Shown here: positions 24,607-33,021 of the stretch, piece by piece
Position numbering within the stretch: the stretch's first letter is position 1
How the letters are laid out: each line of letters begins with the position of its first letter
Assembly (NCBI GenBank): GCA_023425025.1
Contig: JAFADG010000040.1
Location: forward strand, 15,045-79,044
Length of the DNA: 64,000 nucleotides
From: Bacillota bacterium
GTDB taxonomy: Bacteria > Bacillota > Clostridia > Christensenellales > Aristaeellaceae
Direction: 5' to 3'
The notes under the pieces: generated by a model
Database searches by the model: none
What the model saw: only the letters and a program-made list of their open reading frames with translations
Told to the model about the DNA's origin: nothing
Position numbers and translations under genes: made by a program

Positions 24607-25329
24607 CTAAACAACATTTTTGATAATGAGAGACACCCCTGTAATCAGCAGCAATATGACGACAAGTGTTTTAACGCTCTTTTCCTTTATGTGCTTTGCT
24701 GCCATAACGCCTGTCAGCATACCGATGATCATGGCAGGCAGGATCATCAGCGTACCTTTCAGTATGTCCCATGTCAATATTCCTGTCACGGTATACAAAA
24801 TGATCCTGAATATGTTTTCCACCAGAAAAACACAGCATATATTCCCTTGAAACTGGCTTTGATTTTCTGTGGTCCTGCTGATGTAGGCGACCAAAAAGGC
24901 GCCGATGCCAAACAGCCCGCAAAGGAATCCGGACAGAACACCAATGAAGGACAAAAAAACATTGCTTTGCTTCAGCTTGACGGTCTTATATTGGCGAAAC
25001 AGCATCTCGATTCCGATTATAATGACGGCCAGGCCCAATACGATTTTCAGTTGGCGCTGATCGCCCATACGTAAAAACAAGGCGCCGGGAATCAGTCCCG
25101 CAAGCATCAATAGGGAAAGCGGAACAACCACCTTTGCTGAAATATTTTTTCTTTCCTTCCACACAAAATAGATATTCGCGGGAAAGCCCAATAGCAAATC
25201 CATGGGGGATATGACCGCGTTCTCCATCCGAAAGCTCAAAACAGAATTGAATATCAATGTATTGGCGAATCCCGTTAATCCCTTAATGAAGTACGCGCCC
25301 AATGCCGCCAGGAATACAATTGCTTCCAT
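24607..25329 (-). CDS. TauE/SafE-family membrane transporter
   Basis: The 240-residue protein has about eight hydrophobic helices and the two halves typical of TauE/SafE: an N-terminal KGLTGFANTLIFNSVL and a C-terminal half LSGFLCGLFGIGAFLVAYI. The family exports small organic sulfonates, sulfite or other anions. The ATG at 25329 has GAGG 6 bases upstream. It follows the kinase-like gene by 22 bp, so the two form an operon. Confidence 0.88.
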   Translation of the reverse strand: MEAIVFLAALGAYFIKGLTGFANTLIFNSVLSFRMENAVISPMDLLLGFPANIYFVWKERKNISAKVVVPLSLLMLAGLIPGALFLRMGDQRQLKIVLGLAVIIIGIEMLFRQYKTVKLKQSNVFLSFIGVLSGFLCGLFGIGAFLVAYISRTTENQSQFQGNICCVFLVENIFRIILYTVTGILTWDILKGTLMILPAMIIGMLTGVMAAKHIKEKSVKTLVVILLLITGVSLIIKNVV

Positions 25330-25351
25330 ACAAAACCTCACAGCATGCTCA

Positions 25352-26317
25352 TTAGAGACGCAATAGCGAATCCAGCTCGAACCAATGCTCTGTCAGCCAA
25401 AGCATTTCATCCTTGAAGCGCGTTACTTTTTCCCGGTTCTTTTTGAAAAAACCGGGCTGTATCCACCACGGTATTTCCACGCACCATGAAAGCCGCAATG
25501 CGTCCGCCACATCAGGCATGGTCAGCGCCCCATGCCGCGAATAGCCTTCCAGAAAAGCATGTATCTTTCCCATGTCCAGTTGCTGATCTTTCCACGCGAA
25601 AGACAAAATCGCCCTTCCTATGTCATGCCAAATATAGCTGTAATGATTGCGGTCGAAGTCAACGATGGCAGATATGCCATCCGTATCGAACAGGATATTA
25701 TCAGCAGAAAAATCTTCGTGCGCGATCCCCTTGGGCAGTTTCTCGAAAAACGCGCCTGTCAGCTGCTTCAATATGGGTTCCTGCGCAAGCACAGCCTCTT
25801 TGTATTCCACGGGGACGCCCGGCGGGCATTCCTGCATGCGGGTATGAAAGTTTGCCCACAACGCATCGATTGCCTGCCCGCTGCTGATGGGGAACCCCTC
25901 CACCGAAAGCGCCGGCAGCCCGGAAAACGCCTTGTGCATACAACCGCAGGCGCTGCCAAGGCTCCGCATTTGCGTGATGGTGACAGTGTCGGGGCCTTCC
26001 ACCTTTCCCGAACGAAAATCCATGACCATATAGGCCGTTTCGTTGTCCAGCAAGCGGATCGCGCGATCTTGGCACTGCTGGATGGCCGGACAGGGAACGC
26101 CCTTTTTTTCAAGAACAATCTGCCGCTGCAACGCGGCTTCAATGGATTTCAGCCGCTCCCTGCCAAATCGCTTATTGCTGAATTGCTTGACCAGCAAATC
26201 GCCCTTTTCCGTGGATACCTTCCATTTCCGATTCAGCCATCCGCCTGTTACGGGCGTAATTTGATTGCAGGTTATTCCGTAGCTATCCTTTAAATCAGCG
26301 ATGATGCTGTTTTCCAT
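25352..26317 (-). CDS. Aminoglycoside phosphotransferase-family kinase (CotS-like)
   Basis: The 321-residue protein has the APH/choline-kinase fold. VKQFSNKR (about 43-50) supplies the nucleotide-binding lysine. HEDFSADNILFD (200-211) is the catalytic H-x-D-x-x-x-x-N loop with Asp202 and Asn207, and VDFDR (219-223) is the metal-binding DFD. The C-terminal layout resembles spore-coat CotS kinases and homoserine-kinase-like APH proteins more than true aminoglycoside kinases, so drug resistance should not be assumed. The ATG at 26317 follows AGGAG by 8 bases. Confidence 0.87.
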   Translation of the reverse strand: MENSIIADLKDSYGITCNQITPVTGGWLNRKWKVSTEKGDLLVKQFSNKRFGRERLKSIEAALQRQIVLEKKGVPCPAIQQCQDRAIRLLDNETAYMVMDFRSGKVEGPDTVTITQMRSLGSACGCMHKAFSGLPALSVEGFPISSGQAIDALWANFHTRMQECPPGVPVEYKEAVLAQEPILKQLTGAFFEKLPKGIAHEDFSADNILFDTDGISAIVDFDRNHYSYIWHDIGRAILSFAWKDQQLDMGKIHAFLEGYSRHGALTMPDVADALRLSWCVEIPWWIQPGFFKKNREKVTRFKDEMLWLTEHWFELDSLLRL

Positions 26318-26356
26318 ACAATAATCTCCTGAGCAAGTATGAATCGGCTGCGGTTG

Positions 26357-26388
26357 AAAAAAGGCCGGCAAACTGGAATTTGCCAGCC
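26357..26388 (-). terminator. Terminator between the GNAT and kinase genes
   Basis: On the minus strand GGCTGGCAAA (26388-26379) pairs with TTTGCCGGCC (26372-26363) apart from one mismatch, followed by TTTTTT (26362-26357). It separates the GNAT gene at its right from the kinase operon. Confidence 0.88.
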
Positions 26389-26402
26389 CTGCGCTATACT
26401 TA

Positions 26403-26972
26403 TCATGCGATGATGGTTCTAATGTAGTAATGATCAAACCGAAATCCCCGGTCAGGCTGAAATTGATTTGCCACAAGCGCGCTGACTTTGCAAGGTTCGT
26501 CTGGCGGCGCTTTCATAATCACCTGATTGACTTCAAAGTCGTTTGCCAGTTCGGAAGCCATCAATCTGATGATTTCAGCAAAGTTTGCCTCCTGTTCATA
26601 ACTGGATAACAAATCGACTCTCAAAATCCCGATAGGCGTTTCTTCTCCAAAGAACCATTTCCCCCATGGCAACGGGGCAATTTCAATCGTTCCAATCGCT
26701 TTGCCGTTTTCCTTACTTATTACGCTCCACCTGAGGAATGTACGGCGCTCATACTCCATTCGCCAGAGCCGTATCGCGTTTTTCATGACATCAATGGACG
26801 CACACCGGAATTCACCATTGCAGTTATCGTTGTTCATGTGGCTCAAAGTGACAGGGTCGCAATAACACGCTAATAAGTCCTCCGCGTCTTTTTCATGTAC
26901 ATGGCTGAAAATGAAATGCTCGGTTTCATACACCGGACATTCATCAAAAGGGTTCACCTTTTTGCTTTGCAT
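26403..26972 (-). CDS. GNAT-family acetyltransferase
   Basis: The 189-residue protein resembles the RimJ/RimL branch: FSHVHEKDAEDLLACYCDP near the start, WSVISKENGKAIGTIEIAPL as strands 3-4, and EIIRLMASELANDF after the acetyl-CoA site. That site is poorly conserved (LSSYEQEANFAE in place of a Q/R-x-x-G-x-G loop), so activity is uncertain. The ATG at 26972 follows GGGAGG by 8 bases; the longer frame to 27023 is not needed. Confidence 0.75.
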   Translation of the reverse strand: MQSKKVNPFDECPVYETEHFIFSHVHEKDAEDLLACYCDPVTLSHMNNDNCNGEFRCASIDVMKNAIRLWRMEYERRTFLRWSVISKENGKAIGTIEIAPLPWGKWFFGEETPIGILRVDLLSSYEQEANFAEIIRLMASELANDFEVNQVIMKAPPDEPCKVSALVANQFQPDRGFRFDHYYIRTIIA

Positions 26973-27175
26973 GCGAAATCCTCCCTCAAAATGCATAATC
27001 TGCGCCGAAAAACCGTCCGGCAAATGCCTGTTTGTCTATCACTCATATTATTCCAACCATCCTCCCGCAAGATTAGTATTTAGCTGTTTCGCATTATCCT
27101 AAATGCCTGCGTTAGAAATGACGCCTCCTTACAACCACCGGGGCCTAAAGCTCGTGTTTGGCTTTATGGCCGGGA

Positions 27176-27847
27176 TCAGCGCTTTTCTACTACCTCTCCC
27201 TGTTTCTTGTAAATGCTGTTTGGCGGTATAAAATTTCTTACCATGGAAAGCGGGTAGATATTGGCGTTGCGTCCCACTACCGAGCCAGGATTGAGCACAG
27301 TGTTGCTGCCAACCTCAACGTTGTCACCCAATATGGCGCCAAACTTTTTAAGACCCGTCTCAATACGTTCACTGCCGGCTGTAACTGAAACAAGCGTCTT
27401 GTCCGACTTTACATTTGATGTTATGCTGCCCGCGCCCATATGCGCCTTATAGCCAAGCACAGAATCGCCCACATAGTTGTAATGGGGAACCTGCACTTTA
27501 TTAAAAAGCAGGACATTTTTCAACTCTGACGAGTTGCCTACGACCGCTGACTCACCAACTATTGCACTTCCGCGGATAAAGGCGCAGTGCCGCACCTCCG
27601 CATGATGCCCTATGATAGCTGGTCCCGTAATCGACGCCGTAGGAGCTACTTTAGCAGTTTTTGATATCCATATATCTTCAGCGACCTTTGTATATTCGCT
27701 CTCCGGCAGCGTCGCACCAAGCGTAATGATATACGCTGATATCCTGGGCAAAACCTCCCAAGGATATGTTAGCCCATCAAATATACCGGCGGCCATTGTC
27801 TCGTTCAGATCGAGAAGATCGGCAATCTTCAGTCCGTTCGTTCCCAT
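27176..27847 (-). CDS. Left-handed beta-helix acyltransferase-like protein (GlmU C-domain type)
   Basis: The 223-residue protein has hexapeptide repeats from about residue 55 to 200 (EDIWISKTAKVAPTASITGP, AIIGHHAEVRHCAFIRGSAI, DSVLGYKAHMGAGSITSN, AILGDNVEVGSNTVLNPGSV). This is the left-handed beta-helix of UDP-GlcNAc-type acyltransferases. No nucleotidyltransferase domain precedes it. The GAGSITSN and VGSNTVLNPGSVVG segments resemble GlmU-related UDP-N-acetylglucosamine diphosphorylase-like proteins. The exact acceptor is unknown. The ATG at 27847 follows GGAGG by 7 bases. Confidence 0.85.
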   Translation of the reverse strand: MGTNGLKIADLLDLNETMAAGIFDGLTYPWEVLPRISAYIITLGATLPESEYTKVAEDIWISKTAKVAPTASITGPAIIGHHAEVRHCAFIRGSAIVGESAVVGNSSELKNVLLFNKVQVPHYNYVGDSVLGYKAHMGAGSITSNVKSDKTLVSVTAGSERIETGLKKFGAILGDNVEVGSNTVLNPGSVVGRNANIYPLSMVRNFIPPNSIYKKQGEVVEKR

Positions 27848-27934
27848 AAACATTCCTCCGAAAATGGATTCGGCTCCATGAATTTACCACTATATAAACG
27901 GTTCCCAGTTCAAAGCTGTCCGACAAATTGGAAT

Positions 27935-28252
27935 TCATCTATAAGGATCAAAGAATATACCAGTATTATACTTTTCGTTATTTATGCCCTCTTTAAGCTC
28001 TATGGCCCGTTCCAAATCGATGCCGTAGCAATTGGCAATTGCAATCGCATAATAGATAACATCCCAGAGTTCCTCATCAATTGTTCCCTTTATATCCGTG
28101 CCATCAGCAGAGCGCAGATTTTTTCGTATAGCCTTTGCCAGTTCGCCGACCTCTTCTGATAGTTTAAGAAAGTAAGCTCCTGTCAAGTCAGGGCAATAGT
28201 CTTTGGATTTTATATATTCTTGCAAATATCTGATCGTTGTTTTTCCATCCAT
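27935..28252 (-). CDS. MazG-like nucleotide pyrophosphohydrolase
   Basis: The 105-residue protein has the all-alpha NTP-PPase motif: E-x-x-E at Glu34/Glu37 in LSEEVGELAKAI and E-x-x-D at Glu61/Asp64 in EELWDVIYYAIAIAN. These acidic residues hold the magnesium ions. It is the size of single-domain MazG/RS21-C6-like enzymes that hydrolyse (d)NTPs to monophosphates, a house-cleaning role. It stands alone on the minus strand. Confidence 0.9.
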   Translation of the reverse strand: MDGKTTIRYLQEYIKSKDYCPDLTGAYFLKLSEEVGELAKAIRKNLRSADGTDIKGTIDEELWDVIYYAIAIANCYGIDLERAIELKEGINNEKYNTGIFFDPYR

Positions 28253-28351
28253 GCTTAGCCCACCTCATCAAATCGGCATTTACCCGCTTCATCTTATGCT
28301 TATGCCATGTGCAAAAGCAAACGCGGGAAGTCGTATAACAAAGAAGTCCTA

Positions 28352-29014
28352 TCATGGCGCAAACAGTTTCCAGTGCCCCTCCGAGATAACCTCGGCCTCT
28401 CCGTCAACCACTTTGATGGCGGTTTGATCATCTATGGCATACGCCGGCCTTTGCATCCCGGCGGCCCAGCGCTCGGCGGCGGCCATGGTGTTTTCCGGCA
28501 GCATAACGTGATCCAGGTGCGGAAAAATGGAAAAATCAACCAGACCCAGCGTTTCATCGCCGCCGCTGGGCGGCGTCCAGCCAACAAAGAATTTCCCGAT
28601 GCTGGGCGCCATCACCATGCTCCCGGCGCTCAAACCCACATAGACCGCGCGCAGCGACGGCAAGAGGTCTGCCAGCCCGGACTTACGCATCCAGTAACAC
28701 AGATACAAGGGATCGCCGCCGTTCACCAGCAGAACGTCGGTCTCCTTGACCATAGGAACCCAAAGGTCCTTATCGATGCTGGGCAAAGCGGTCAGCTCCA
28801 GCACCCCCATGGACTTCCAGCCCAGTTCACACATCGGTGTCGTGGCTTGTCCGGTGAAGAATTCCCATGCGTGGACGGCGCCGCCGGGTATTGCGTATAT
28901 CGCGGTGGGAATGCACAGGGCGCTGGCTTGGGCAATCGGTTTGCCCAGCATATCAAGCAGCGCATCGTGTATGCTTATGTTCATGACACCTGCGGATGTG
29001 AGCAGAAATTTCAT
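28352..29014 (-). CDS. Peptidase E-like serine peptidase (family S51)
   Basis: The 220-residue protein has the nucleophile elbow VGLSAGSM with Ser129, following VLLVNGGDPLYLCYWM, where the GG-D/N turn shapes the oxyanion hole. FPHLDHVMLPEN supplies a candidate His. The family cleaves Asp-X dipeptides or related small substrates (peptidase E, cyanophycinase-like). It has no signal peptide. Confidence 0.88.
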   Translation of the reverse strand: MKFLLTSAGVMNISIHDALLDMLGKPIAQASALCIPTAIYAIPGGAVHAWEFFTGQATTPMCELGWKSMGVLELTALPSIDKDLWVPMVKETDVLLVNGGDPLYLCYWMRKSGLADLLPSLRAVYVGLSAGSMVMAPSIGKFFVGWTPPSGGDETLGLVDFSIFPHLDHVMLPENTMAAAERWAAGMQRPAYAIDDQTAIKVVDGEAEVISEGHWKLFAP

Positions 29015-29054
29015 AGCACAACTCCTTATCGTTTTACATCCAGCGTTTATTTGC

Positions 29055-29576
29055 TCAGCCTTTTTTAATGCGGCTGCGGGCGCCCATTGGAATTCTCCTT
29101 GACAGCAAGTACCCGAGCAAGGTACCGCAGGTATTGAATAACACGTCGTCTACGTCCGTCCTGCCGGTTGCAAATACCCACTGCAGGCATTCGATCGCGA
29201 CGGAAACCAGCATTCCGGCAAGCAGCGCTGCCCAGGCGGATTTCCTTCGCAGGACCCATCCCAGCGGAATGAACCACGCGAGATTTCCGCCAACATGGTA
29301 GATGAATGGCCATGCTCCGTTTTTGAATTCCGCCAGCGTCGTCTTAAGGGGCATCCACTGCACCGCGAAACGCCGGGCGTCAAAGAGGCCATTCCACGCT
29401 ATGCCGCCGCGCAGTACGGTAATCTCGATCAGCGACGCGAGGTAGAAGACAGAAAGCAGCCGTCCGGCAGAGAGTGCCTTGCCGCGCATTCTTAAGATCA
29501 GCGCGTATATGCCGCAGACAATCGCCGCAAATCCCGCCGCCCGCAGGGTAAAGATCGCAATACCATGTAAACTCAT
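29055..29576 (-). CDS. VanZ-family membrane protein
   Basis: The 173-residue protein has about five hydrophobic segments and the diagnostic VanZ end SVAIECLQWVFATGRTDVDDVLFNTCGTLLGY. The conserved E-x-x-Q-x and D-x-D-D-x-x-x-N residues are all present. VanZ itself gives low-level teicoplanin resistance, but most family members are chromosomal and uncharacterised, and no other van gene is near. Confidence 0.93.
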   Translation of the reverse strand: MSLHGIAIFTLRAAGFAAIVCGIYALILRMRGKALSAGRLLSVFYLASLIEITVLRGGIAWNGLFDARRFAVQWMPLKTTLAEFKNGAWPFIYHVGGNLAWFIPLGWVLRRKSAWAALLAGMLVSVAIECLQWVFATGRTDVDDVLFNTCGTLLGYLLSRRIPMGARSRIKKG

Positions 29577-29686
29577 ATCAGGTCCTTGCTGTTGGATTCG
29601 CTCTATGGTCCCATTAAGCCTGCTTTGTCATCAAACATCGTTGCGGTTCTTGCTTATCACCTTCCAAAGCAGGTACAAACCGCTCT

Positions 29687-30184
29687 TCAGACGATGCCTA
29701 TCTCATAATACAACGAAGCCCTTTCCCCTTCCAACTGTTTTTCCTTAAGCACAAAGCCGTTCTTCTCCAACACACGTCTGGAGCCTGCATTATCGGCATA
29801 CAAGAAAGCGCCCATGCTCCTTATTCCAAATTTCCCGATGAGTTCTTTCATGAACAGGCTGACCGCCAGGGTGGCAATCCCTTTATTCCAGTAATCCTTT
29901 TCAAAGATACAGTAACTCAGCATTGCGTTTGGTTCATTTTCCCTGTCCAAACAATAGCACCAGATATCGCCGATGTACTGCTCTTGACAATATATGGTCC
30001 TCCCATAACTTGCGGCGCCTTTCTTCAACGATTCTTCATACATGGCCAAGGCGTCTTCCACTGATTTTGCGCCGCCGGGGATCATGCTTTGTATTTGCCC
30101 GTCCCTTGTCTTGTTGAAGTATTCTACCACATGCTCCTTTTTTCTTTCCCGCAGCGATAATTTGTCGGGCGATACAGAAATCAA
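29687..30184 (-). CDS. RimJ/RimL-type GNAT acetyltransferase
   Basis: The 165-residue protein has the RimL pattern: YCQEQYIGDIWCYCLDRENEP as the central strands, IFEKDYWNKGIATLAVSLFM with the N-x-G-x-x-T loop that binds acetyl-CoA, and LYADNAGSRRVLEKNGFVLKEK as the closing motif. The substrate is unknown. The upstream region has no clear promoter. Confidence 0.88.
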   Translation of the reverse strand: MISVSPDKLSLRERKKEHVVEYFNKTRDGQIQSMIPGGAKSVEDALAMYEESLKKGAASYGRTIYCQEQYIGDIWCYCLDRENEPNAMLSYCIFEKDYWNKGIATLAVSLFMKELIGKFGIRSMGAFLYADNAGSRRVLEKNGFVLKEKQLEGERASLYYEIGIV

Positions 30185-30299
30185 GATAGCGCTCTCCTCC
30201 TCCCCATTTCATGGTTCTCCTATTGCATACGTACTACCGGCATTCCTCTCTCCCAAGCCAAAATGCACACAATCCACAGGAAGGCAGCGTGCCGTTCCG

Positions 30300-30497
30300 T
30301 TACCACATGCCCTGCAAAAGGCCGCATTCCCGCTTCAGGTAATACAGCGATTGATCTATGGCCTCCCCCGTGAGAGGGTCAAACAAAATGCTCTGGGCAA
30401 AGGCGTGAATATCCTCCAGCCTGCGCCGCAGCCGATAAAACCGCAACGCATCCTCATTAACCCGGTAATCCTTGTGGGCGGCGCGGTAGACGGCCAT
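30300..30497 (-). CDS. Small hypothetical protein
   Basis: This 65-residue ORF begins 6 bases after a strong ribosome site (GGGAGGATTTCATG), which is the main reason to accept it. The product is charged and probably helical (EDALRFYRLRRRLEDIHAF), without signal peptide or membrane segment, and ends CGLLQGMW. I recognise no family. It could be a fragment of a larger lost gene, because 30498-30713 upstream contains no recognisable coding sequence. Confidence 0.5.
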   Translation of the reverse strand: MAVYRAAHKDYRVNEDALRFYRLRRRLEDIHAFAQSILFDPLTGEAIDQSLYYLKRECGLLQGMW

Positions 30498-30713
30498 GAA
30501 ATCCTCCCAAGCAGCTTTATGTTTTCATTCAGCCAAAAGACCGCCGGCATGCACCCGCCACGCGGCGGCGGACCAGCCCGCGGGTACCGCCTGCAGGGAC
30601 AATGCCCGTATGCCGTATTCGTGAAGAAGCACTTGCTCCATCTTTTCCATCATTCCGGCATCCCTTTTCATTCCCCGTAGGAAGAACGGGACGCAACCGC
30701 GGCCGGGATGAAT

Positions 30714-31466
30714 CTATTTCACAGCCCTCGTCGCAAAAAACGAAGGTATGCCATAGTCTCGCAGCCTGCCGGAGCCGTTCGTATCCTGATACACATCCGT
30801 CAGCGTAAACCCCGCCATGATTTGCCCGCCGATCTGCTCCTCAATGGTATGGGAAAACTGAATGCCCCAGTTGTTTTTGATGCTTTCGTCATACAATTGC
30901 TGATCCTTCAGCGGGTTAAAGGGCAGGCGGTGCTTCAAATCCCGCTCCTCATCATCGAATGCAAAATTCGTGCCGTTGTCCAGGCCGGACAGCAGGATGC
31001 CTCCCTTTTTGAGAATGCGGTAACATTCCCGCCACACCGGCTGCACATCCTCCACGTAGCAGTTGGAGACAGGATGGAAAATCAGGTCGAAGGTATCATC
31101 CTCAAAGGGCAGGGGCTTTGTCATATCCGCCCGGATGATCTCAATGGCATAGCCTTCCCTTTCCGATACCATTTTCTCACTGGCCAGCTGGGCGCTGGAA
31201 TAATCCAGCACGGTGCAGTTTGCGCTGCGCGCCGCGAATATTGGCATCTGCTGCCCGCCGCCGCAGGCCAGGCCCAACACCTTCGCGCCGCGCAGTTCAC
31301 AAAACCATTCCTTGGGTACGGGCTTGGTGGGCGTCAAAAGCATGAACCATTCACCGGCCTTCGCTTTTTCATAAGTCTCATGACTGATCGGAATTCCCCA
31401 TTCCCAGCCCTCCGCCACCCATTTGTCAAACGTGGCGGAATTGATTTTCGTATAATCACTGCGCAT
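30714..31466 (-). CDS. Class I SAM-dependent methyltransferase
   Basis: The 250-residue protein has motif I in VLGLACGGGQQMPIF (63-77), the acidic strand VLDYS, motif for adenine binding ADMTKPLPFEDDTFDLIFHP, and motif post-III YRILKKGGILLSG. The N-terminal lid (WVAEGWEWGIPISHETYEKAKAGEW) is typical of the Methyltransf_11 small-molecule enzymes of Bacillota. The substrate is unknown. The ATG at 31466 follows GGGAGGG by 8 bases, so the frame extending to 31538 is shortened. Confidence 0.9.
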   Translation of the reverse strand: MRSDYTKINSATFDKWVAEGWEWGIPISHETYEKAKAGEWFMLLTPTKPVPKEWFCELRGAKVLGLACGGGQQMPIFAARSANCTVLDYSSAQLASEKMVSEREGYAIEIIRADMTKPLPFEDDTFDLIFHPVSNCYVEDVQPVWRECYRILKKGGILLSGLDNGTNFAFDDEERDLKHRLPFNPLKDQQLYDESIKNNWGIQFSHTIEEQIGGQIMAGFTLTDVYQDTNGSGRLRDYGIPSFFATRAVK

Positions 31467-31553
31467 GTGTTTTCCCTCCCTGACGCTGAACAATAGCGTA
31501 TTTGTTTTCTCAAACACTTCAAACCGGTATGTGATCATTCATCCTGAAACGCC

Positions 31554-32177
31554 TCAATATCCGGCTTCCTCATTGACAATCAGCAGGGTCATGCGGCCTT
31601 TTTCATGCTGACCCTGTATGGTGGATATGATATTGCACACGCGCTGTGAGGAAAGACAATCGGTGCAGTATCCTTTGGTCACGCATGGCGGATGATACCC
31701 GGCCCTTTTCGCGTTCTTCGGCGAAGCAGTGTCCTTTGCCCGCTTTATGGCCTCCTCATGCGTATTCGTTATTTTGTTTCTACCCACCACAACAAAAACC
31801 CTGTCCGGGCCATACGCCAAGGCCGCCACCCTGTTTCCGCTGTGGTCGATGTTCACGATTCTGCCGTCTATGGAGACCGCGTTGGCGCCTGACAGATAGC
31901 AATCCGCCAGCAGCGCACTCCTTTTCAGCCGCCTTACTTCTTCCTTTGTCGCTCCAAGCTCCTTATCAAAAACGGTGTGGCCTCTTTCCAGCAAGGCCCC
32001 GGTAATGCCTATCCCTTGAAGCGTCTGGGAATGGCCGATCCCCACCGTGGCGCCGGCAGGAATCTGCTCCAGAAGATAACTTTTCACATCCTCAAAAGCG
32101 GTAAACCAATGCACATCAATGTTGCGTTTCAAGAAATTGCTTTCAAGCTCCCTGATTGCAAATGAAGCGTCAGCCAT
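31554..32177 (-). CDS. LUD-domain protein (LutB/LutC-like, DUF162)
   Basis: The 207-residue protein consists of one LUD domain: VGIGHSQTLQGIGI, KRSALLADCYLSGANAVSIDGRIVNIDHSGNRVAALAYGP and VFVVVGRNKI are diagnostic. A C-terminal cysteine cluster (PPCVTKGYCTDCLSSQRVC) could bind an Fe-S cluster. Stand-alone clostridial members of this kind are annotated as lactate-utilisation-like, but lutA and lutB are not here. The ATG at 32177 follows GGAGG by 6 bases; it lies 39 bp after the ABC permease gene, so it may be co-transcribed with the exporter. Confidence 0.88.
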   Translation of the reverse strand: MADASFAIRELESNFLKRNIDVHWFTAFEDVKSYLLEQIPAGATVGIGHSQTLQGIGITGALLERGHTVFDKELGATKEEVRRLKRSALLADCYLSGANAVSIDGRIVNIDHSGNRVAALAYGPDRVFVVVGRNKITNTHEEAIKRAKDTASPKNAKRAGYHPPCVTKGYCTDCLSSQRVCNIISTIQGQHEKGRMTLLIVNEEAGY

Positions 32178-32216
32178 AAAATCCTCCGCTAATTCGTGTG
32201 TCACCCCAGTCGTTTA

Positions 32217-33017
32217 TCAGCTGCTGGCGCTTTGATAATGCTTCAGTCCCCGGTTGAACAAAAAGCTGGTCAGCGCAAGCCAGACAAACGGCCCGGCGAT
32301 GCCCCACACTGCGTACAGCGGCTCCATTTTTTTGAGGATGAACAGCGCCGGAAAATTGGTGATCACAAAGATGGGCAGCACAAAGGCGCCAATCTGCTGG
32401 ATAAGCCTTGAGTAAATGCCCATGGGCATGTTGTTAAAATCCCAGGAGCTATCCACCAGCCCGGCTAGGGAATTGGTCTTGATGAGCTTGAAGGCCAGCA
32501 CCTGCGGCAAAAGGAACATGGCGTAGGCGATCAGGGAGCCGGTGATGAGATACCCCATGTACCCCAGCGCATCCAGCACGCCTACCGGCACCGCCATGCG
32601 GGCAAGGCCGATAATTACCGCCACAATGCCCAGCGCCACGTCCACCGTGAACAGGGCGATATCGCTGCGCTTGAGCGTTAATATGAATTGCAGGGACACG
32701 GGCTTGACCAGCAGTAAATCCAGCTCCCCCGACTGCACCTGGCGGCCGATGCCAAACAGGTTCATCATGTACATGCCGGCGTAGGGGCCGGTGGCGATCA
32801 TGTAGGTGCCGAAAAACACCAGCACTTCGTCGGGTGTCAGGCCGTTGATGGGCACGCCGGTTTTATAGACCACGATCATGTACACGATCTTGGCCAGAAA
32901 ATACCCCAGCTCCATGGCGATGCCAGTAAAGAAATTCATGCGGTATTCCAGCTGGCTCATGAGGCTGTTTTTCATGAGTATGCCCCAGAGCGCCAGATGC
33001 TTTTTGATCTCCTTCAT
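32217..33017 (-). CDS. ABC-2 family exporter permease (COG3694 type)
   Basis: The 266-residue protein has six hydrophobic segments and the pattern MNFFTGIAMELGYFLAKIVYM ... FGIGRQVQSGELDLLLVKPVSLQF, which marks the ABC2_membrane_6 family. It pairs with a COG4587-type permease (33022) and a COG4586-type ATPase (33828) in an operon. This three-gene set is widespread in Bacillota; related sets have been linked to drug or viologen export. It is a predicted exporter with unknown substrate. Confidence 0.9.
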   Translation of the reverse strand: MKEIKKHLALWGILMKNSLMSQLEYRMNFFTGIAMELGYFLAKIVYMIVVYKTGVPINGLTPDEVLVFFGTYMIATGPYAGMYMMNLFGIGRQVQSGELDLLLVKPVSLQFILTLKRSDIALFTVDVALGIVAVIIGLARMAVPVGVLDALGYMGYLITGSLIAYAMFLLPQVLAFKLIKTNSLAGLVDSSWDFNNMPMGIYSRLIQQIGAFVLPIFVITNFPALFILKKMEPLYAVWGIAGPFVWLALTSFLFNRGLKHYQSASS

Positions 33018-33021
33018 GCAA

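Noticed and set aside
25352..26317. True aminoglycoside resistance kinase
   Set aside because: Catalytic motifs are those of the broad APH superfamily, and the rest resembles CotS/choline-kinase-like proteins; resistance cannot be claimed.
29055..29576. Glycopeptide resistance cluster around vanZ
   Set aside because: No vanH, vanA/B, vanX, vanR or vanS nearby; stand-alone VanZ-family proteins are common.
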